Source: Pelagihabitans sp963760375 (GTDB lineage: Bacteria > Bacteroidota > Bacteroidia > Flavobacteriales > Flavobacteriaceae). From it: a DNA stretch of 64,000 nt. The stretch lies in NCBI GenBank assembly GCA_963760375.1, contig CAVXCS010000006.1:1-64000 (forward strand), in the 5' to 3' direction. The notes under the pieces are model-generated. The model ran no database searches. It saw only the letters and a list, made by a program, of their open reading frames with translations, and was not told the DNA's origin. Of this stretch, positions 50,212-59,189 are shown piece by piece (position 1 is the first letter of the stretch; the number at the start of each line of letters is the position of its first letter). Both the position numbers and the translations under genes were made by a program.

Positions 50212-52554
50212 TTATTCTTTTGTAATGGTTTCATCCAAATTATAGATTACCTGTGCCGTGAGCATCAATGCCGCAGTTTTCGAAGGATCTACCGATAATT
50301 GTTCATATTCCCCAATAGCGGCCAACTTTTTGGCATCTTCGCCGTCTTTTTCGTAGGTTTCCAGGGCGTCTTGGTAATACGCTTCCAATACCGATATTTC
50401 TTCCTCCTTTGGATCGCGCACCAAGATATCACGGAATATTTCCTGAACCACTTTAGTCCCATCCGGTTGGTTGGCCAAGGTACGTTGGGCCAAAACCCGG
50501 GCCGCTTCCAAAACCTGTACATCGTTTTGCAAGGCCAAGGCCTGCAGCGGCGTATTGGTCTTTTGCCGCCGTACCTCGCAAAAATCACGGGTAGGTGCAT
50601 CAAAGATCGTCATGCTTGCCGGCGGGAGGGTACGCTTCCAGAAAGTGTAGAGCGAGCGGCGATAGAGCTTGGCGCCGGAATCGGGCACATAGCTGGTTAA
50701 AATACCACGATTGCCTCCGGCATTGGTTTCTTCCCATAGTCCGGGAGGTTGGTAGGGCTTAACACTTGGGCCACCGATCTCGGTATTCAGCAGTCCGCTG
50801 GTGGCGAGCATATAATCCCTGATCATCTCCCCGCTCATCCTAAAACGAGGTGCCCTCGCCAAGAGTTTGTTTTCGGGATCGGCCTTTTTTAAATCAGGTC
50901 TCAATTCGGAACGCTGCTGGTAGGTAGCAGAAAGCATGATGTTTTTTATCAAATATTTGATGTCCCAATCATGATCCATAAAGTCGGCAGCCAACCAATC
51001 CAACAATTCAGGATGGGTAGGAAGGTTGCCCTGCACCCCGAAATCTTCGGCCGTTTCCACCAGTCCCTTACCAAAAAGCATCGCCCAAACACGGTTCACA
51101 AATACCCTTGCGGTCAAGGGATTGTTCTTATCGGTCACCCATCGGGCAAGTCCCAATCGGTTTTTCGGCAGGCTTTCGTCGAATGGAAAAATGGCTGCCG
51201 GAGTATGTGCGGCCACCGAATCGGTAGGTTCATCGTAATTGCCCCTATTGAGCACAAAAGTGGTTTTTGGCGCCGAATCGTTCATCACCATGACGTTGAT
51301 CTTGGCACCTTTCTCCTTATTGATGAAGGAAAGCAGGCCTTCCGTTTCCTTATCGGTAATCGTGATAAAGGGTGGATCCGCATAAAATTTCTGATCTGCG
51401 GCCTGAACCGCATCCATTTGCAGGCCTTTCTCGTCGACTTGATTGAAAAAGGAATACATCCCAAAATAATCTTTTTGCGAAATCGCATCGTATTTGTGGT
51501 CATGGCAGCGCGCACATTCCAGCGTTATGCCCAAAATGCCTTTCCCTAGGGTATTCGTACGGTCCAAGACATAATTGACACGATACTCCTCCTGTATCAC
51601 CCCCCCTTCCTGTGTGATCGGATGGTTGCGATTGAAACCCGTCGCCAAAATCTGTTCTTTGGTGGCATTGGGCAAAAGATCGCCCGCCAGTTGCCAGAGG
51701 AGAAAATCATCGTAGGGCATATTTTCATTGAAAGCATGGATCACCCAATCGCGCCAGGGCCACATGGTACGATAACTATCGTCTTGATACCCATGGGAAT
51801 CTGCATAACGTGCCACATCGAGCCAAGACTGGGTCATTCGTTCGCCATAGGCAGGTGAAACCAAAAACGTATCAATGGTTTTGGCTATGATCGTTTCCGA
51901 TGACGCTTCCAATAATTGACGTACCTGCTCTTGATCGGGGGGCAAGCCGGTAAGGTCCAGACTTATTCTTCGGATCAGCGTTTCCATCGGGGCCCGATCA
52001 GAAGGCAAAAGCTGATTGTCGACCAGTTTCTGAAGAATAAACCCGTCAATTTCATTTTGCGCCCATCCCATGGTATCGACATTGGGCGGGGTCGGTTTTA
52101 GGGGAGGATTGAAGGCCCAATGTTTATCGAATTTGGCACCTTGCTCAATCCATTTTTTAATCAATTTTTTTTCATAACTGTTCAGCGACAGTTTGGAGTC
52201 GGGCGGTGGCATCAATTCATCGGGGTCATCGGAAACCACGTGCAAATACAAATGACTTTTGTTGGGATTCCCGGCTACCAGCGCATATTTCTCGGGGTTC
52301 TCCGGCAGCTCGCCCAAGGCTGAGGCTTCCAAATCCAAACGGAGACCCGCCTTGCGCTTGTTGGCATCGGGGCCATGGCATTTATAGCAGTTGTCGGAAA
52401 GTATTGGTTTGATGTGAAAATTATAATCGACGACCTCGGGCAATTTCATGTCGGCATAAGCATCGGAGGAAGGATTGAAAACCCCTTTCTTAAATGCAAA
52501 CAGCAAAGCAACAAGCCCCGCTAAAATAAGAAGCAAACCTATTTTCTGTTTCAT
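50212..52554 (-). CDS. Planctomycete-type cytochrome c protein (PSCyt1-DUF1549-DUF1553)
   Basis: The start at 52554 (780 aa) gives the signal-anchor MKQKIGLLLILAGLVALLFA; the longer frame has 15 extra polar residues. Domains in order: cytochrome-like PSCyt1 (about 45-125) with Cys56-x-x-Cys59-His60 in SDNCYKCHGPDANKRKAGLR and the methionine loop DELMPPPDSKLSL; DUF1549 (about 165-375) with ARYADSHGYQDDSYRTMWPW and a second haem motif, LECARCHDHKYDAI; then DUF1553 (about 490-740) with RLGLARWVTDKNNPLTARVF, VNRVWAMLFGKGLVETAEDF and TPLQALALQND. It is exported and should bind two haems. It is first in an operon with the DUF1501, cytochrome-LRR, SDR and FAH genes. A role in extracytoplasmic carbohydrate oxidation is proposed from context. 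Confidence 0.95.
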   Translation of the reverse strand: MKQKIGLLLILAGLVALLFAFKKGVFNPSSDAYADMKLPEVVDYNFHIKPILSDNCYKCHGPDANKRKAGLRLDLEASALGELPENPEKYALVAGNPNKSHLYLHVVSDDPDELMPPPDSKLSLNSYEKKLIKKWIEQGAKFDKHWAFNPPLKPTPPNVDTMGWAQNEIDGFILQKLVDNQLLPSDRAPMETLIRRISLDLTGLPPDQEQVRQLLEASSETIIAKTIDTFLVSPAYGERMTQSWLDVARYADSHGYQDDSYRTMWPWRDWVIHAFNENMPYDDFLLWQLAGDLLPNATKEQILATGFNRNHPITQEGGVIQEEYRVNYVLDRTNTLGKGILGITLECARCHDHKYDAISQKDYFGMYSFFNQVDEKGLQMDAVQAADQKFYADPPFITITDKETEGLLSFINKEKGAKINVMVMNDSAPKTTFVLNRGNYDEPTDSVAAHTPAAIFPFDESLPKNRLGLARWVTDKNNPLTARVFVNRVWAMLFGKGLVETAEDFGVQGNLPTHPELLDWLAADFMDHDWDIKYLIKNIMLSATYQQRSELRPDLKKADPENKLLARAPRFRMSGEMIRDYMLATSGLLNTEIGGPSVKPYQPPGLWEETNAGGNRGILTSYVPDSGAKLYRRSLYTFWKRTLPPASMTIFDAPTRDFCEVRRQKTNTPLQALALQNDVQVLEAARVLAQRTLANQPDGTKVVQEIFRDILVRDPKEEEISVLEAYYQDALETYEKDGEDAKKLAAIGEYEQLSVDPSKTAALMLTAQVIYNLDETITKE

Positions 52555-52802
52555 CACAATAGCACCCGGCGCAATGCGACAGGTCTTTAAAGTTAACAAT
52601 TTTCGTCAAATGAAGCCGTCCTGGATGCCCAATTAACGACCTTAAGTCGGATGGCAATGACCAATAGGTTTGTTTTGGCGCCATATCTCTTTTTGGTGGG
52701 GCAAACCGCCGAATCTATTGGCAAGCCCAATCGCAAAGCAAGTAGAAATCGGCAAAGATGCCTCTTCGGCCACTCACAATAAGAGATCGATGATTGCTAA
52801 TG

Positions 52803-53333
52803 TTAGGACTTTGTAAAAACCAAATCGAACTGTACGGTCACTTCATCCCCTACCACGATTTGCCCGAACATGGCCGTTGGCGGTTCCATTCCGAAGTCTT
52901 GGAGCACTAATTTTTTTTCACCCTTAATCGATATGGCATCGGATGTTGGGTTAATTTCAGCTACAATCTGAACACTTTTTTCAGTTCCGGCGATATTGAG
53001 CATTCCCGTTAAAATCGTTGTGCCCTTTATTTCCTGCAACTGAAAATGCACCGATGGGTATTCGTCTTTTTTAAGGGCTGCGTACATCTTTTTGTCCATA
53101 GTGGCGCCACGCTCACTTTTAATGCCATCGACCGGAACGGTCAAGCCAATTTTGCTGATTGCATTTGCATTCATTTCCAAAGCGCCTTCCATTTGGTTCG
53201 CGGTCACCGTCCAGTCATGGACCGTGGACGAACCCGAAATGGTCATCGCACTTTTATCATTTAATTTATAAGTGTTCTGTGCCGAAACCACTTCGGTTTG
53301 GCAAATCAACATTAGGAAAATCAAAATTCTCAT
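52803..53333 (-). CDS. YceI-family periplasmic protein
   Basis: The 176-residue protein has a signal peptide (MRILIFLMLICQTEVVSAQ) and the YceI lipocalin-like barrel: SAMTISGSSTVHDWTVTANQ, LTVPVDGIKSERGATMDKKM, YAALKKDEYPSVHFQL, TGMLNIAGTEKSVQIVAEI and a final VTVQFDLVFTKS. YceI barrels bind isoprenoid or similar lipids in the periplasm. Members in Bacteroidota are often near electron-transport or stress genes. The MDKKMYAALKKDEYP segment shows the usual H/N-to-K variation of this subgroup. It is separated from its neighbours by about 45 bp downstream of the FGE-fold gene and about 250 bp from the cytochrome operon. The ligand is not known. Confidence 0.92.
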   Translation of the reverse strand: MRILIFLMLICQTEVVSAQNTYKLNDKSAMTISGSSTVHDWTVTANQMEGALEMNANAISKIGLTVPVDGIKSERGATMDKKMYAALKKDEYPSVHFQLQEIKGTTILTGMLNIAGTEKSVQIVAEINPTSDAISIKGEKKLVLQDFGMEPPTAMFGQIVVGDEVTVQFDLVFTKS

Positions 53334-53377
53334 TCGCTCTTATCATTTATGTTAACCCCTATTTTTGCTAGCTTAGC

Positions 53378-54421
53378 TTATTCATCGAGCACGATCTGCC
53401 AGAATTTCCTCTGCTCTTCCAGACTAGGTTGATTTACAGGACTTACCAGGCGGAAGCCCACGTAGTTGGAATCCGTAAACCACCAAAAACTCTTGGGAAT
53501 CTGTGGATCACGTTTTTGCTGTTTCACGCTGGAGGCAGACCGCGCAGCCGACCGAAGCTTATCCGCATCATCGTCCCACGAACCGCCCCTATACGATCTT
53601 GGGTGTATCACGGTTGGCTTCACCCAAGGGTTTGTGCTTTCCAAACTCGCATAACTGTCTTCCTTGTACTCGTCCAAGGTCCATTCCGCCACATTCCCGT
53701 GCATATCGTAAAGTCCCCAAGAATTGGGCTTCTTGCTTCCCGCTTTGGCATAGTGGTTCCCGGAATTTCCGTAATAAACCGCGTAATCGTCCAAATCGGC
53801 TACCGCATCGCCAAAACCATAGGCCGTACTGCTGCCCGCCCTGGCGGCATATTCCCATTCGGCTTCCGTGGGCAATCTGTAGAACCTACCGGTTACCGTA
53901 CTCAGCCATTTACAAAAAACCAAGGCCGAATAGGCCGACATGCTCACCGCCGGAAACCCCTGTTTTCCCATGCCATAGGAGGGATCTTCATAGGGAGGGC
54001 TCGGACGGGTGATCGCATCGATCTTCATAACTTTGTCGTTTTCCAATTTCACGAAAAGTTCTTGGTTTTGTTTGAAGAATAGTTCAAAAACATCCCAGGT
54101 AAGTTCATATTTGCCCATATAAAATGAATCCAGGGCAACCTCGGTCTGTGGGCCCTCATCCTGTTTCCTGCCTTCTTCGGTTTCCGGACTTCCGATGACA
54201 AAACTACCTTCGGGAACCAAGATCATTTCAAAGGAGACATCGGTGGCCGGAATTTGCTGTACATAAGCATTTCCGGTCAGGGTTTTAGTGCTGTCCGCTT
54301 CATTTCCAGACAGGGGCGTGACAAGGGATTCCTGCACTTGCGACATTCCGGTTGTGCTAAAAATAAAAGTCAAACTTAAGGCGATGGCCCGTAAAATAGG
54401 AGACAGCGGATGCAACTTCAT
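53378..54421 (-). CDS. FGE-sulfatase-fold protein without catalytic cysteines
   Basis: The 347-residue protein has a signal peptide (to about residue 28) and a formylglycine-generating-enzyme fold: EMILVPEGSFVIGSPETEEG, FYMGKYELTWDVFELF, YRLPTEAEWEYAARAGSST, LYDMHGNVAEWTLDEYKED and RGGSWDDDADKLRSAARSAS with YVGFRLV. In true FGE two cysteines follow RGGS(W/Y). Here that place holds only DDDADK, so it should not make formylglycine. GldK (62479-63849) shows the same fold with the same loss, and this protein may be a GldK-like outer-membrane structural protein or an ergothioneine/C-lyase-type relative. It should not be taken as the maturation factor for the sulfatase at 25938. Confidence 0.85.
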   Translation of the reverse strand: MKLHPLSPILRAIALSLTFIFSTTGMSQVQESLVTPLSGNEADSTKTLTGNAYVQQIPATDVSFEMILVPEGSFVIGSPETEEGRKQDEGPQTEVALDSFYMGKYELTWDVFELFFKQNQELFVKLENDKVMKIDAITRPSPPYEDPSYGMGKQGFPAVSMSAYSALVFCKWLSTVTGRFYRLPTEAEWEYAARAGSSTAYGFGDAVADLDDYAVYYGNSGNHYAKAGSKKPNSWGLYDMHGNVAEWTLDEYKEDSYASLESTNPWVKPTVIHPRSYRGGSWDDDADKLRSAARSASSVKQQKRDPQIPKSFWWFTDSNYVGFRLVSPVNQPSLEEQRKFWQIVLDE

Positions 54422-54546
54422 TGATCGATATTTGTATTTCGCTTAAAAATATGGTTTTTTATCCAAATGTGAAATCCAATCCTCTTGATCTGTCAATTAT
54501 TAAGCGATAAGATCAAGGCAGGGCCTGCCAGGGCCAGGACTTCACA

Positions 54547-54584
54547 AAAAAAAGAGGGTTGCCTACCGGCAACCCTCTTTCACT
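54547..54584 (-). terminator. Terminator of the LRR gene
   Basis: AAAGAGGGTTGCC and GGCAACCCTCTTT form a perfect 13-bp stem with loop TACC. On the minus strand it is followed by a run of T (the A-run at 54546-54553). It lies 15 bp after the LRR stop. Confidence 0.9.
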
Positions 54585-54599
54585 AACCAAGATCAAGAA

Positions 54600-55484
54600 T
54601 TACTTATCGTGTTCCGGATCGTCTTCAAACAGCGTTTCGGCCATACGTGTTTTATCGAAGTCGATATTCTTAAAATCGCTCCTTTCCTTATCCTTATCGA
54701 AATCGAACACCAAGAGGCCCTCGGTGTTCATATATTCCAAGTTTTTGAAAGAATTGAATTTGTTGTTCTGTATTTGTAAGACCTCCAAACTGGCCAATTG
54801 CCCAAATTCCTTTGGGATTTCGCCGCCCAGTTGGTTGTTTGCCAGTACCAGTTCCTTCAGCATGGAAAGATTGCCCAATGCATTGGGAATACTGCCTTCC
54901 AAACCGTTTTCGAACAGCCCCAAGACCACCAGGCTCTTTAAATTGCCCAAGGCTTCCGGTATTTCACCCTTAAGATTGTTGCTCGATAAATTCAATATTT
55001 TTAAACTCTTGATATTTCCAAGGCTTTCGGGGATGCTTCCCGTAAGAAAATTATTGAACGCACTGAGCTCGATCAATTGGGCCATATTGCCCATATCGAT
55101 GGGCAGTTGCCCCTTAATTCGGTTCATTTCCAGTTTCAAGACCTTCAGCTTTTCAAGCTTGACGATGGTTGCGGGCAATTCGCCGGTAATTCCGTTAAAT
55201 GCCAGATTAAGCACGTTCAGACTTGTAAGATCCCCGATACTTGCGGGAATCGCGCCTTGCAGATTATTATGAAAAAGATTGATTTCAACAACATGGTCAT
55301 TGACCAATTTCACGCCGTACCATTGACCAACTTCGGAATTGATATCCCATTTGTTCTGCCATCCTTCACCATTGGTGGCATTATAGAGATCTACAAGAGC
55401 GTTTTTCTCGGATTGTGGGATGTCGGCGATCGCCGTGTTCACAACCATAAAAACTAGCAGAAAGGCAATCATGTATTTTTTCAT
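54600..55484 (-). CDS. Exported leucine-rich-repeat protein
   Basis: The start at 55484 (294 aa) gives a good signal peptide, MKKYMIAFLLVFMVVNTAIA. After an N-terminal cap (ALVDLYNATNGEGWQNKWDI), the standard start of these proteins, come about seven plant-type 24-residue repeats of the form LxxLxxLxLxxNxLxGxIPxxLGNLxx: LKVLKLEMNRIKGQLPIDMG, LKILNLSSNNLKGEIPEALG and LVVLGLFENGLEGSIPNALG. The C-terminus is acidic (KERSDFKNIDFDKT). No T9SS C-terminal domain is seen. Such proteins are surface or periplasmic binders; partner unknown. It is monocistronic, with a strong terminator. Confidence 0.92.
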   Translation of the reverse strand: MKKYMIAFLLVFMVVNTAIADIPQSEKNALVDLYNATNGEGWQNKWDINSEVGQWYGVKLVNDHVVEINLFHNNLQGAIPASIGDLTSLNVLNLAFNGITGELPATIVKLEKLKVLKLEMNRIKGQLPIDMGNMAQLIELSAFNNFLTGSIPESLGNIKSLKILNLSSNNLKGEIPEALGNLKSLVVLGLFENGLEGSIPNALGNLSMLKELVLANNQLGGEIPKEFGQLASLEVLQIQNNKFNSFKNLEYMNTEGLLVFDFDKDKERSDFKNIDFDKTRMAETLFEDDPEHDK

Positions 55485-55663
55485 ATCGAACTGATTTTGG
55501 CACAAACCGCATTGTTGATCGTAATTTCCCATATTAGAAAGAATTACCCTACAAATAACGTTTTATTCTAGATTAAATGCAAAAATTCTCGATGAAATGC
55601 CCGTTTTTGTGGTGAACACGCGTAATTCTGTGGTGAAAGAAATAACTTACTTTTTGTGAGGGA

Positions 55664-57580
55664 TTAACTGGAAGCGGTTTCGAGTTCGGAAGAAATCTTC
55701 TCCCATTTACGCATCAGGTTATCCAGTTCCTTTTTCTTGCTGTGGTAGGTATCAAAGAAATTGTTCCTTTTGATGGTCGCTTCGTAATCCAACATAAGAT
55801 CTTGGTCATTCTCGGCGATTTCCTTTTCCAAGCTAGAAATTTTGGCTTCGACCGAACTGAGTTTGTTTTTAAGGGATTTTAGCTTCTTTTGCCCGTCAAA
55901 ATCAATGGAGGTGCTCTTTTCCGTTTCTTTTTCCTTCTTCTTCTGCTGTTGCTTTTCTATGGCCCTGAAGTTCTCGACCTTGCGCTGCTCCAGATAGAAA
56001 TCGATATCGCCAAGATATTCCTTTATCTTTTTGTCCTTAAACTCATATACCTTATTGGTGAGTCCTTGAAGGAAGTCGCGGTCATGCGAGACCAAGATCA
56101 AGGTGCCCTCAAAATTTTGGAGCGCCTGTTTCAACACATTTTTTGATTTGATGTCGAGGTGGTTGGTAGGTTCGTCCATCACCAGCACATTGAAGGGCTG
56201 CAGCAGCATCTTGGCCAATGCCAGGCGGTTTCGTTCCCCTCCGGACAATACTTTTACATATTTTTCGACCTCATCCCCTCGAAAAAGGAACGACCCCAGA
56301 ATATCCCTGACCTTTGCCCGGTTCTTTTCATTGGCCGCGTCGATCATGGTATCCAGAATGGTTTTGCTACCATCCAGATACTCGGCCTGGTTCTGGGCAA
56401 AGTAACCGATTTGCACGTTATGGCCCAATTTCACATGGCCCTCGTGCTTAAGCTCGCCGACCAAAATTTTGGCCAAGGTTGACTTCCCCTGCCCGTTTTG
56501 GCCCACGAAAGCGGTCTTGCTGTCTCGCTCCAACAAAAGATTGATGTGCCGTAGTACTTCATGTGACCCATAACTTTTAGAAAGATGCTCGATTTCGGCC
56601 ACTACCTTGCCGGGTGTGATGGAAATCGGAAAACGCAGGTTCATCACCGCGTTGTCATCTTCATCGACCTCGATCCGCTCCATTTTGTCAAGTTTCTTGA
56701 TCAGGGACTGCGCCATGGAAGCCTTGGTGCTCTTTGCCCTGAATTTTTCGATCAAACGCTCGGCCTGTTGTATTTCCTTTTCTTGATTCTTCTGGGCATT
56801 GAGCTGTTGTTCCTTGATTTCGCCCCTGAGCTTCAAGAACTTGGAGTAGGGCTTGTTATAGTCATAGATCCGCCCCAGCGAAATTTCAATCGTCCTGTTG
56901 GTCACGTTATCCAAAAACATCTTATCGTGCGATACGATCATTACCGCCCCAGGATAGCCGTTCAGGAACCCTTCCAGCCAAATGATCGATTCGATATCCA
57001 AGTGGTTGGTAGGCTCATCGAGCAACAGCACGTCGTTGCTCTGTAGCAACAGTTTGGCCAATTCGATACGCATGCGCCAACCTCCCGAAAATGTATCGGT
57101 CTTTTGATCGAAGTCTTTACGTTTAAAACCCAACCCGAGTAAAATCTTTTCGGTCTCCCCTTGATAATTGTAACCGCCCAAAATTTCGTAGTGGTGCGAA
57201 ACATCGTTTAAATCGACCATCAATTGATGATAGCCTTCACTTTCATAATCGGTGCGTTCTGCCAATTGGTGGTTGATCTCGTCCAACCTGGTTTCCAATT
57301 CCTTAATTTCCACAAAGGCTTGGTAAGCCTCTTCCAAGACCGTTCTTCCCTGTTCAAAATCAATATCCTGTCTGAGAAAACCGATCTTTATGTTTTTTTC
57401 GGTGGCTATGGTACCCGTATCCAGGGCCATATCTTTGGACAACAACTTTAAAAGCGTGGATTTTCCCGCCCCATTTTTACCAATTAGGCCGACACGGTCT
57501 CCCGCATTGAGGCGGAAAGATATTTCCTCGAACAGGAATTCACCTCCAAATGAAACGGAAAGGTTATGTATATTAAGCAT
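55664..57580 (-). CDS. ABC-F ATPase
   Basis: The 638-residue protein has two ABC domains and no membrane helices. Domain 1 has Walker A GKNGAGKST (about 35-43), signature FSGGWRMRIELAKLL and Walker B LLLDEPTNHLD. Domain 2 has GQNGQGKST, LSGGERNRLALAKML and VMDEPTNHLD. Between them lies a charged linker (QKNQEKEIQQAERLIEKFRA), and a C-terminal coiled coil (about 545-638) follows. ABC-F proteins bind the ribosomal E site and relieve stalled or drug-bound ribosomes. The long linker and coiled-coil tail fit the Uup/YdiF-like housekeeping group rather than resistance types. It is divergent from the DUF983 gene by 64 bp. The order gld genes, FAD oxidoreductase, DUF983, ABC-F recurs in Flavobacteriaceae. 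Confidence 0.95.
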   Translation of the reverse strand: MLNIHNLSVSFGGEFLFEEISFRLNAGDRVGLIGKNGAGKSTLLKLLSKDMALDTGTIATEKNIKIGFLRQDIDFEQGRTVLEEAYQAFVEIKELETRLDEINHQLAERTDYESEGYHQLMVDLNDVSHHYEILGGYNYQGETEKILLGLGFKRKDFDQKTDTFSGGWRMRIELAKLLLQSNDVLLLDEPTNHLDIESIIWLEGFLNGYPGAVMIVSHDKMFLDNVTNRTIEISLGRIYDYNKPYSKFLKLRGEIKEQQLNAQKNQEKEIQQAERLIEKFRAKSTKASMAQSLIKKLDKMERIEVDEDDNAVMNLRFPISITPGKVVAEIEHLSKSYGSHEVLRHINLLLERDSKTAFVGQNGQGKSTLAKILVGELKHEGHVKLGHNVQIGYFAQNQAEYLDGSKTILDTMIDAANEKNRAKVRDILGSFLFRGDEVEKYVKVLSGGERNRLALAKMLLQPFNVLVMDEPTNHLDIKSKNVLKQALQNFEGTLILVSHDRDFLQGLTNKVYEFKDKKIKEYLGDIDFYLEQRKVENFRAIEKQQQKKKEKETEKSTSIDFDGQKKLKSLKNKLSSVEAKISSLEKEIAENDQDLMLDYEATIKRNNFFDTYHSKKKELDNLMRKWEKISSELETASS

Positions 57581-57644
57581 TTAATGTGATGAATGTTACG
57601 TTGAAAAAGCCTGCAAAATCCTACTTTTGCAAAAAGTTCTGCAA

Positions 57645-58049
57645 ATGTTAAAAAAAGGAAACAAACTCTACAGCATTTTAACAGGAAGTTGCCCAAAATG
57701 CCACCAAGAAAGCATGTACGAAGCCAAAAACCCCTATAAAATTGGATTTTTATTCAAAATGAAGGAGCGCTGCTCCCATTGTGGAACGAAATATAAGATC
57801 GAGCCTTCGTTTTTTTATGGGGCGATGTATGTAAGTTATGGGCTGGGCATCGCATTTGCGGTGGCCGCTTTTGTGATCTCTTTTTTAGCTTTCAAGGCCA
57901 CCTTGGTACACACCTTTATTGCAATTGTGGCGACCATGATCGTTTTTATGCCGGTCATCATTAGAATCTCACGCAATATTTGGATCAATTTTTTTATCCA
58001 TTACGACCCGACAAAGGGGAAGGCCCAACCGGAAAATATTTCTTCTTAA
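57645..58049 (+). CDS. DUF983 membrane protein with zinc-ribbon-like cysteines
   Basis: ATG 57645 (134 aa) is preferred to the in-frame TTG at 57627. The N-terminal half has two CxxC pairs, TGSCPKCHQESMY and KERCSHCGTKYKIEPSFF, forming a zinc-ribbon-like knuckle. Two membrane helices follow (YVSYGLGIAFAVAAFVISFL and HTFIAIVATMIVFMPVIIRI). DUF983 proteins are small inner-membrane proteins; links to cytochrome oxidase assembly have been suggested in proteobacteria, but the role here is not known. The 3' end overlaps the convergent FAD oxidoreductase gene by 56 nt. Confidence 0.9.
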   Translation: MLKKGNKLYSILTGSCPKCHQESMYEAKNPYKIGFLFKMKERCSHCGTKYKIEPSFFYGAMYVSYGLGIAFAVAAFVISFLAFKATLVHTFIAIVATMIVFMPVIIRISRNIWINFFIHYDPTKGKAQPENISS

Positions 58050-59082
58050 ACCGGGCAATGTCCATTTCCGGGGGTAACGATAGGTCATTTTCGATCAACC
58101 CGAACAATTGCTCGGCAGCCGCTGGAGCGATCATTACGCCCCTGGAACCGAATCCGTTCAACACATAAAGATTGTCAAGAAGGGGGTGCCTTCCCACCAA
58201 AGGCCTCCTATCGGTCACCGTTGGGCGAATACCGGCCTCCTGACCAACTACTTGGTATTTGCATCTCACCACTTGGGTAAGCTGTTCCAAGAGCTCCGCT
58301 TTGGATGCCTCCGTAGGGCTATTGCTCTTGTCCTTCCATTTATAGGTGGCCCCGACCCTATACCGGTCGTTCCCCATCGGAATGATGAATATGGCAGCTT
58401 TGATCGCATTCCTTTCCTTTAATTCGGGCGCCTCAATGATCAGGTATTCCCCTTTGGTGCCCGTTAGCGGCAAATATCCAAAATATGGGTTCCCGCTCAA
58501 TCCATATCCTTCCGTAAAGACAAGATGTCTCGCCTTGACCGACTTATAGGTAACATAGTCTTTCGCGATCTGTAAGCGTTTATGATCAAAGGTTTCAAGG
58601 GTCAGCCTACCTTTTTCCCGCAGGTAGTCTTTATAGGTGGTAAGCATGGTCTGTGTATCAACCCTACCTGTCTGCAGCACTTCCCCATAACCAAACGGGG
58701 CATCGATATAGGGATTGTGATGCTTGGGATGGACCTTGGGCGACAAAAAAGGCTTCAGTACGCCCTTGTCGGCGGCCTCGAACCATAGGTTCTGTTCTTC
58801 CGCGGAGGAAAACCTCCTAAAAATGGGAAGCGGGTGATTCAACTTGGTCCCCAACTTCCGTTCCAAGCCCTCATAAAACGGGATGGCCTTTTGGAGTTGT
58901 TCATCAGCGTTCCATACCAAGGTAAAGCGCTTCAACATTACGGGATTATAAAGCCCCCCCGCAACTGCCGAAGAAGCCTGTGAACCATCGTTGAAGACTT
59001 GAAAAGACTTCTTGTTCCTTTCCAATGTTTCACAGAAAGAAATTCCGGCCAATCCCAGTCCGACTACCAAATAATCTACCAT
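57994..59082 (-). CDS. FAD-dependent oxidoreductase (DAO fold)
   Basis: The 362-residue protein begins with the dinucleotide fold VVGLGLAGISFCETLERN (G-x-G-x-x-G) and SSAVAGGLYNPVMLKRFTLV, a DAO-family start. Later come YLPLTGTKGEYLIIE, RVGATYKWKD and the closing VVGQEAGIRPTVTDRRPLVG, YVLNGFGSRGVMIAPAAAEQ, which is the FAD-binding finish of glycine-oxidase/MnmC-C-like proteins. It should oxidise an amine or amino-acid-like substrate, or act on modified tRNA uridine, but no MnmC N-terminal domain is present. It lies just downstream of gldN and overlaps DUF983 tail to tail by 56 nt. It is conserved in this place across the family. The substrate is unknown. Confidence 0.88.
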   Translation of the reverse strand: MVDYLVVGLGLAGISFCETLERNKKSFQVFNDGSQASSAVAGGLYNPVMLKRFTLVWNADEQLQKAIPFYEGLERKLGTKLNHPLPIFRRFSSAEEQNLWFEAADKGVLKPFLSPKVHPKHHNPYIDAPFGYGEVLQTGRVDTQTMLTTYKDYLREKGRLTLETFDHKRLQIAKDYVTYKSVKARHLVFTEGYGLSGNPYFGYLPLTGTKGEYLIIEAPELKERNAIKAAIFIIPMGNDRYRVGATYKWKDKSNSPTEASKAELLEQLTQVVRCKYQVVGQEAGIRPTVTDRRPLVGRHPLLDNLYVLNGFGSRGVMIAPAAAEQLFGLIENDLSLPPEMDIARFKKKYFPVGPSPLSGRNG

Positions 59083-59124
59083 GGGTCAAAGGTAGCAAAA
59101 GCGCGACTTTGATTGGATTTGGCG

Positions 59125-59160
59125 CAAAAAAAAGTCCCGATGTTCACATCGGGACTTTTT
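59125..59160. terminator. Bidirectional terminator between gldN and the FAD oxidoreductase
   Basis: AAGTCCCGATG and CATCGGGACTT pair perfectly around TTCA, with an A-run before and a T-run after, so it can stop transcription from both sides. It probably ends the gldKLMN transcript. Confidence 0.85.
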
Positions 59161-59189
59161 ATGTTGTTGAATTGGAATTCTCTTTTTGA

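Noticed and set aside
53429..54082. 217- and 169-residue ORFs antisense to the FGE-fold gene
   Set aside because: Arg/Pro-rich antisense translations without start context; the opposite strand has an intact conserved protein.
55664..57580. ABC transporter permease partner expected for the ATPase
   Set aside because: The protein has two fused ABC domains with an ABC-F linker and no neighbouring permease; ABC-F proteins work on ribosomes and need none.
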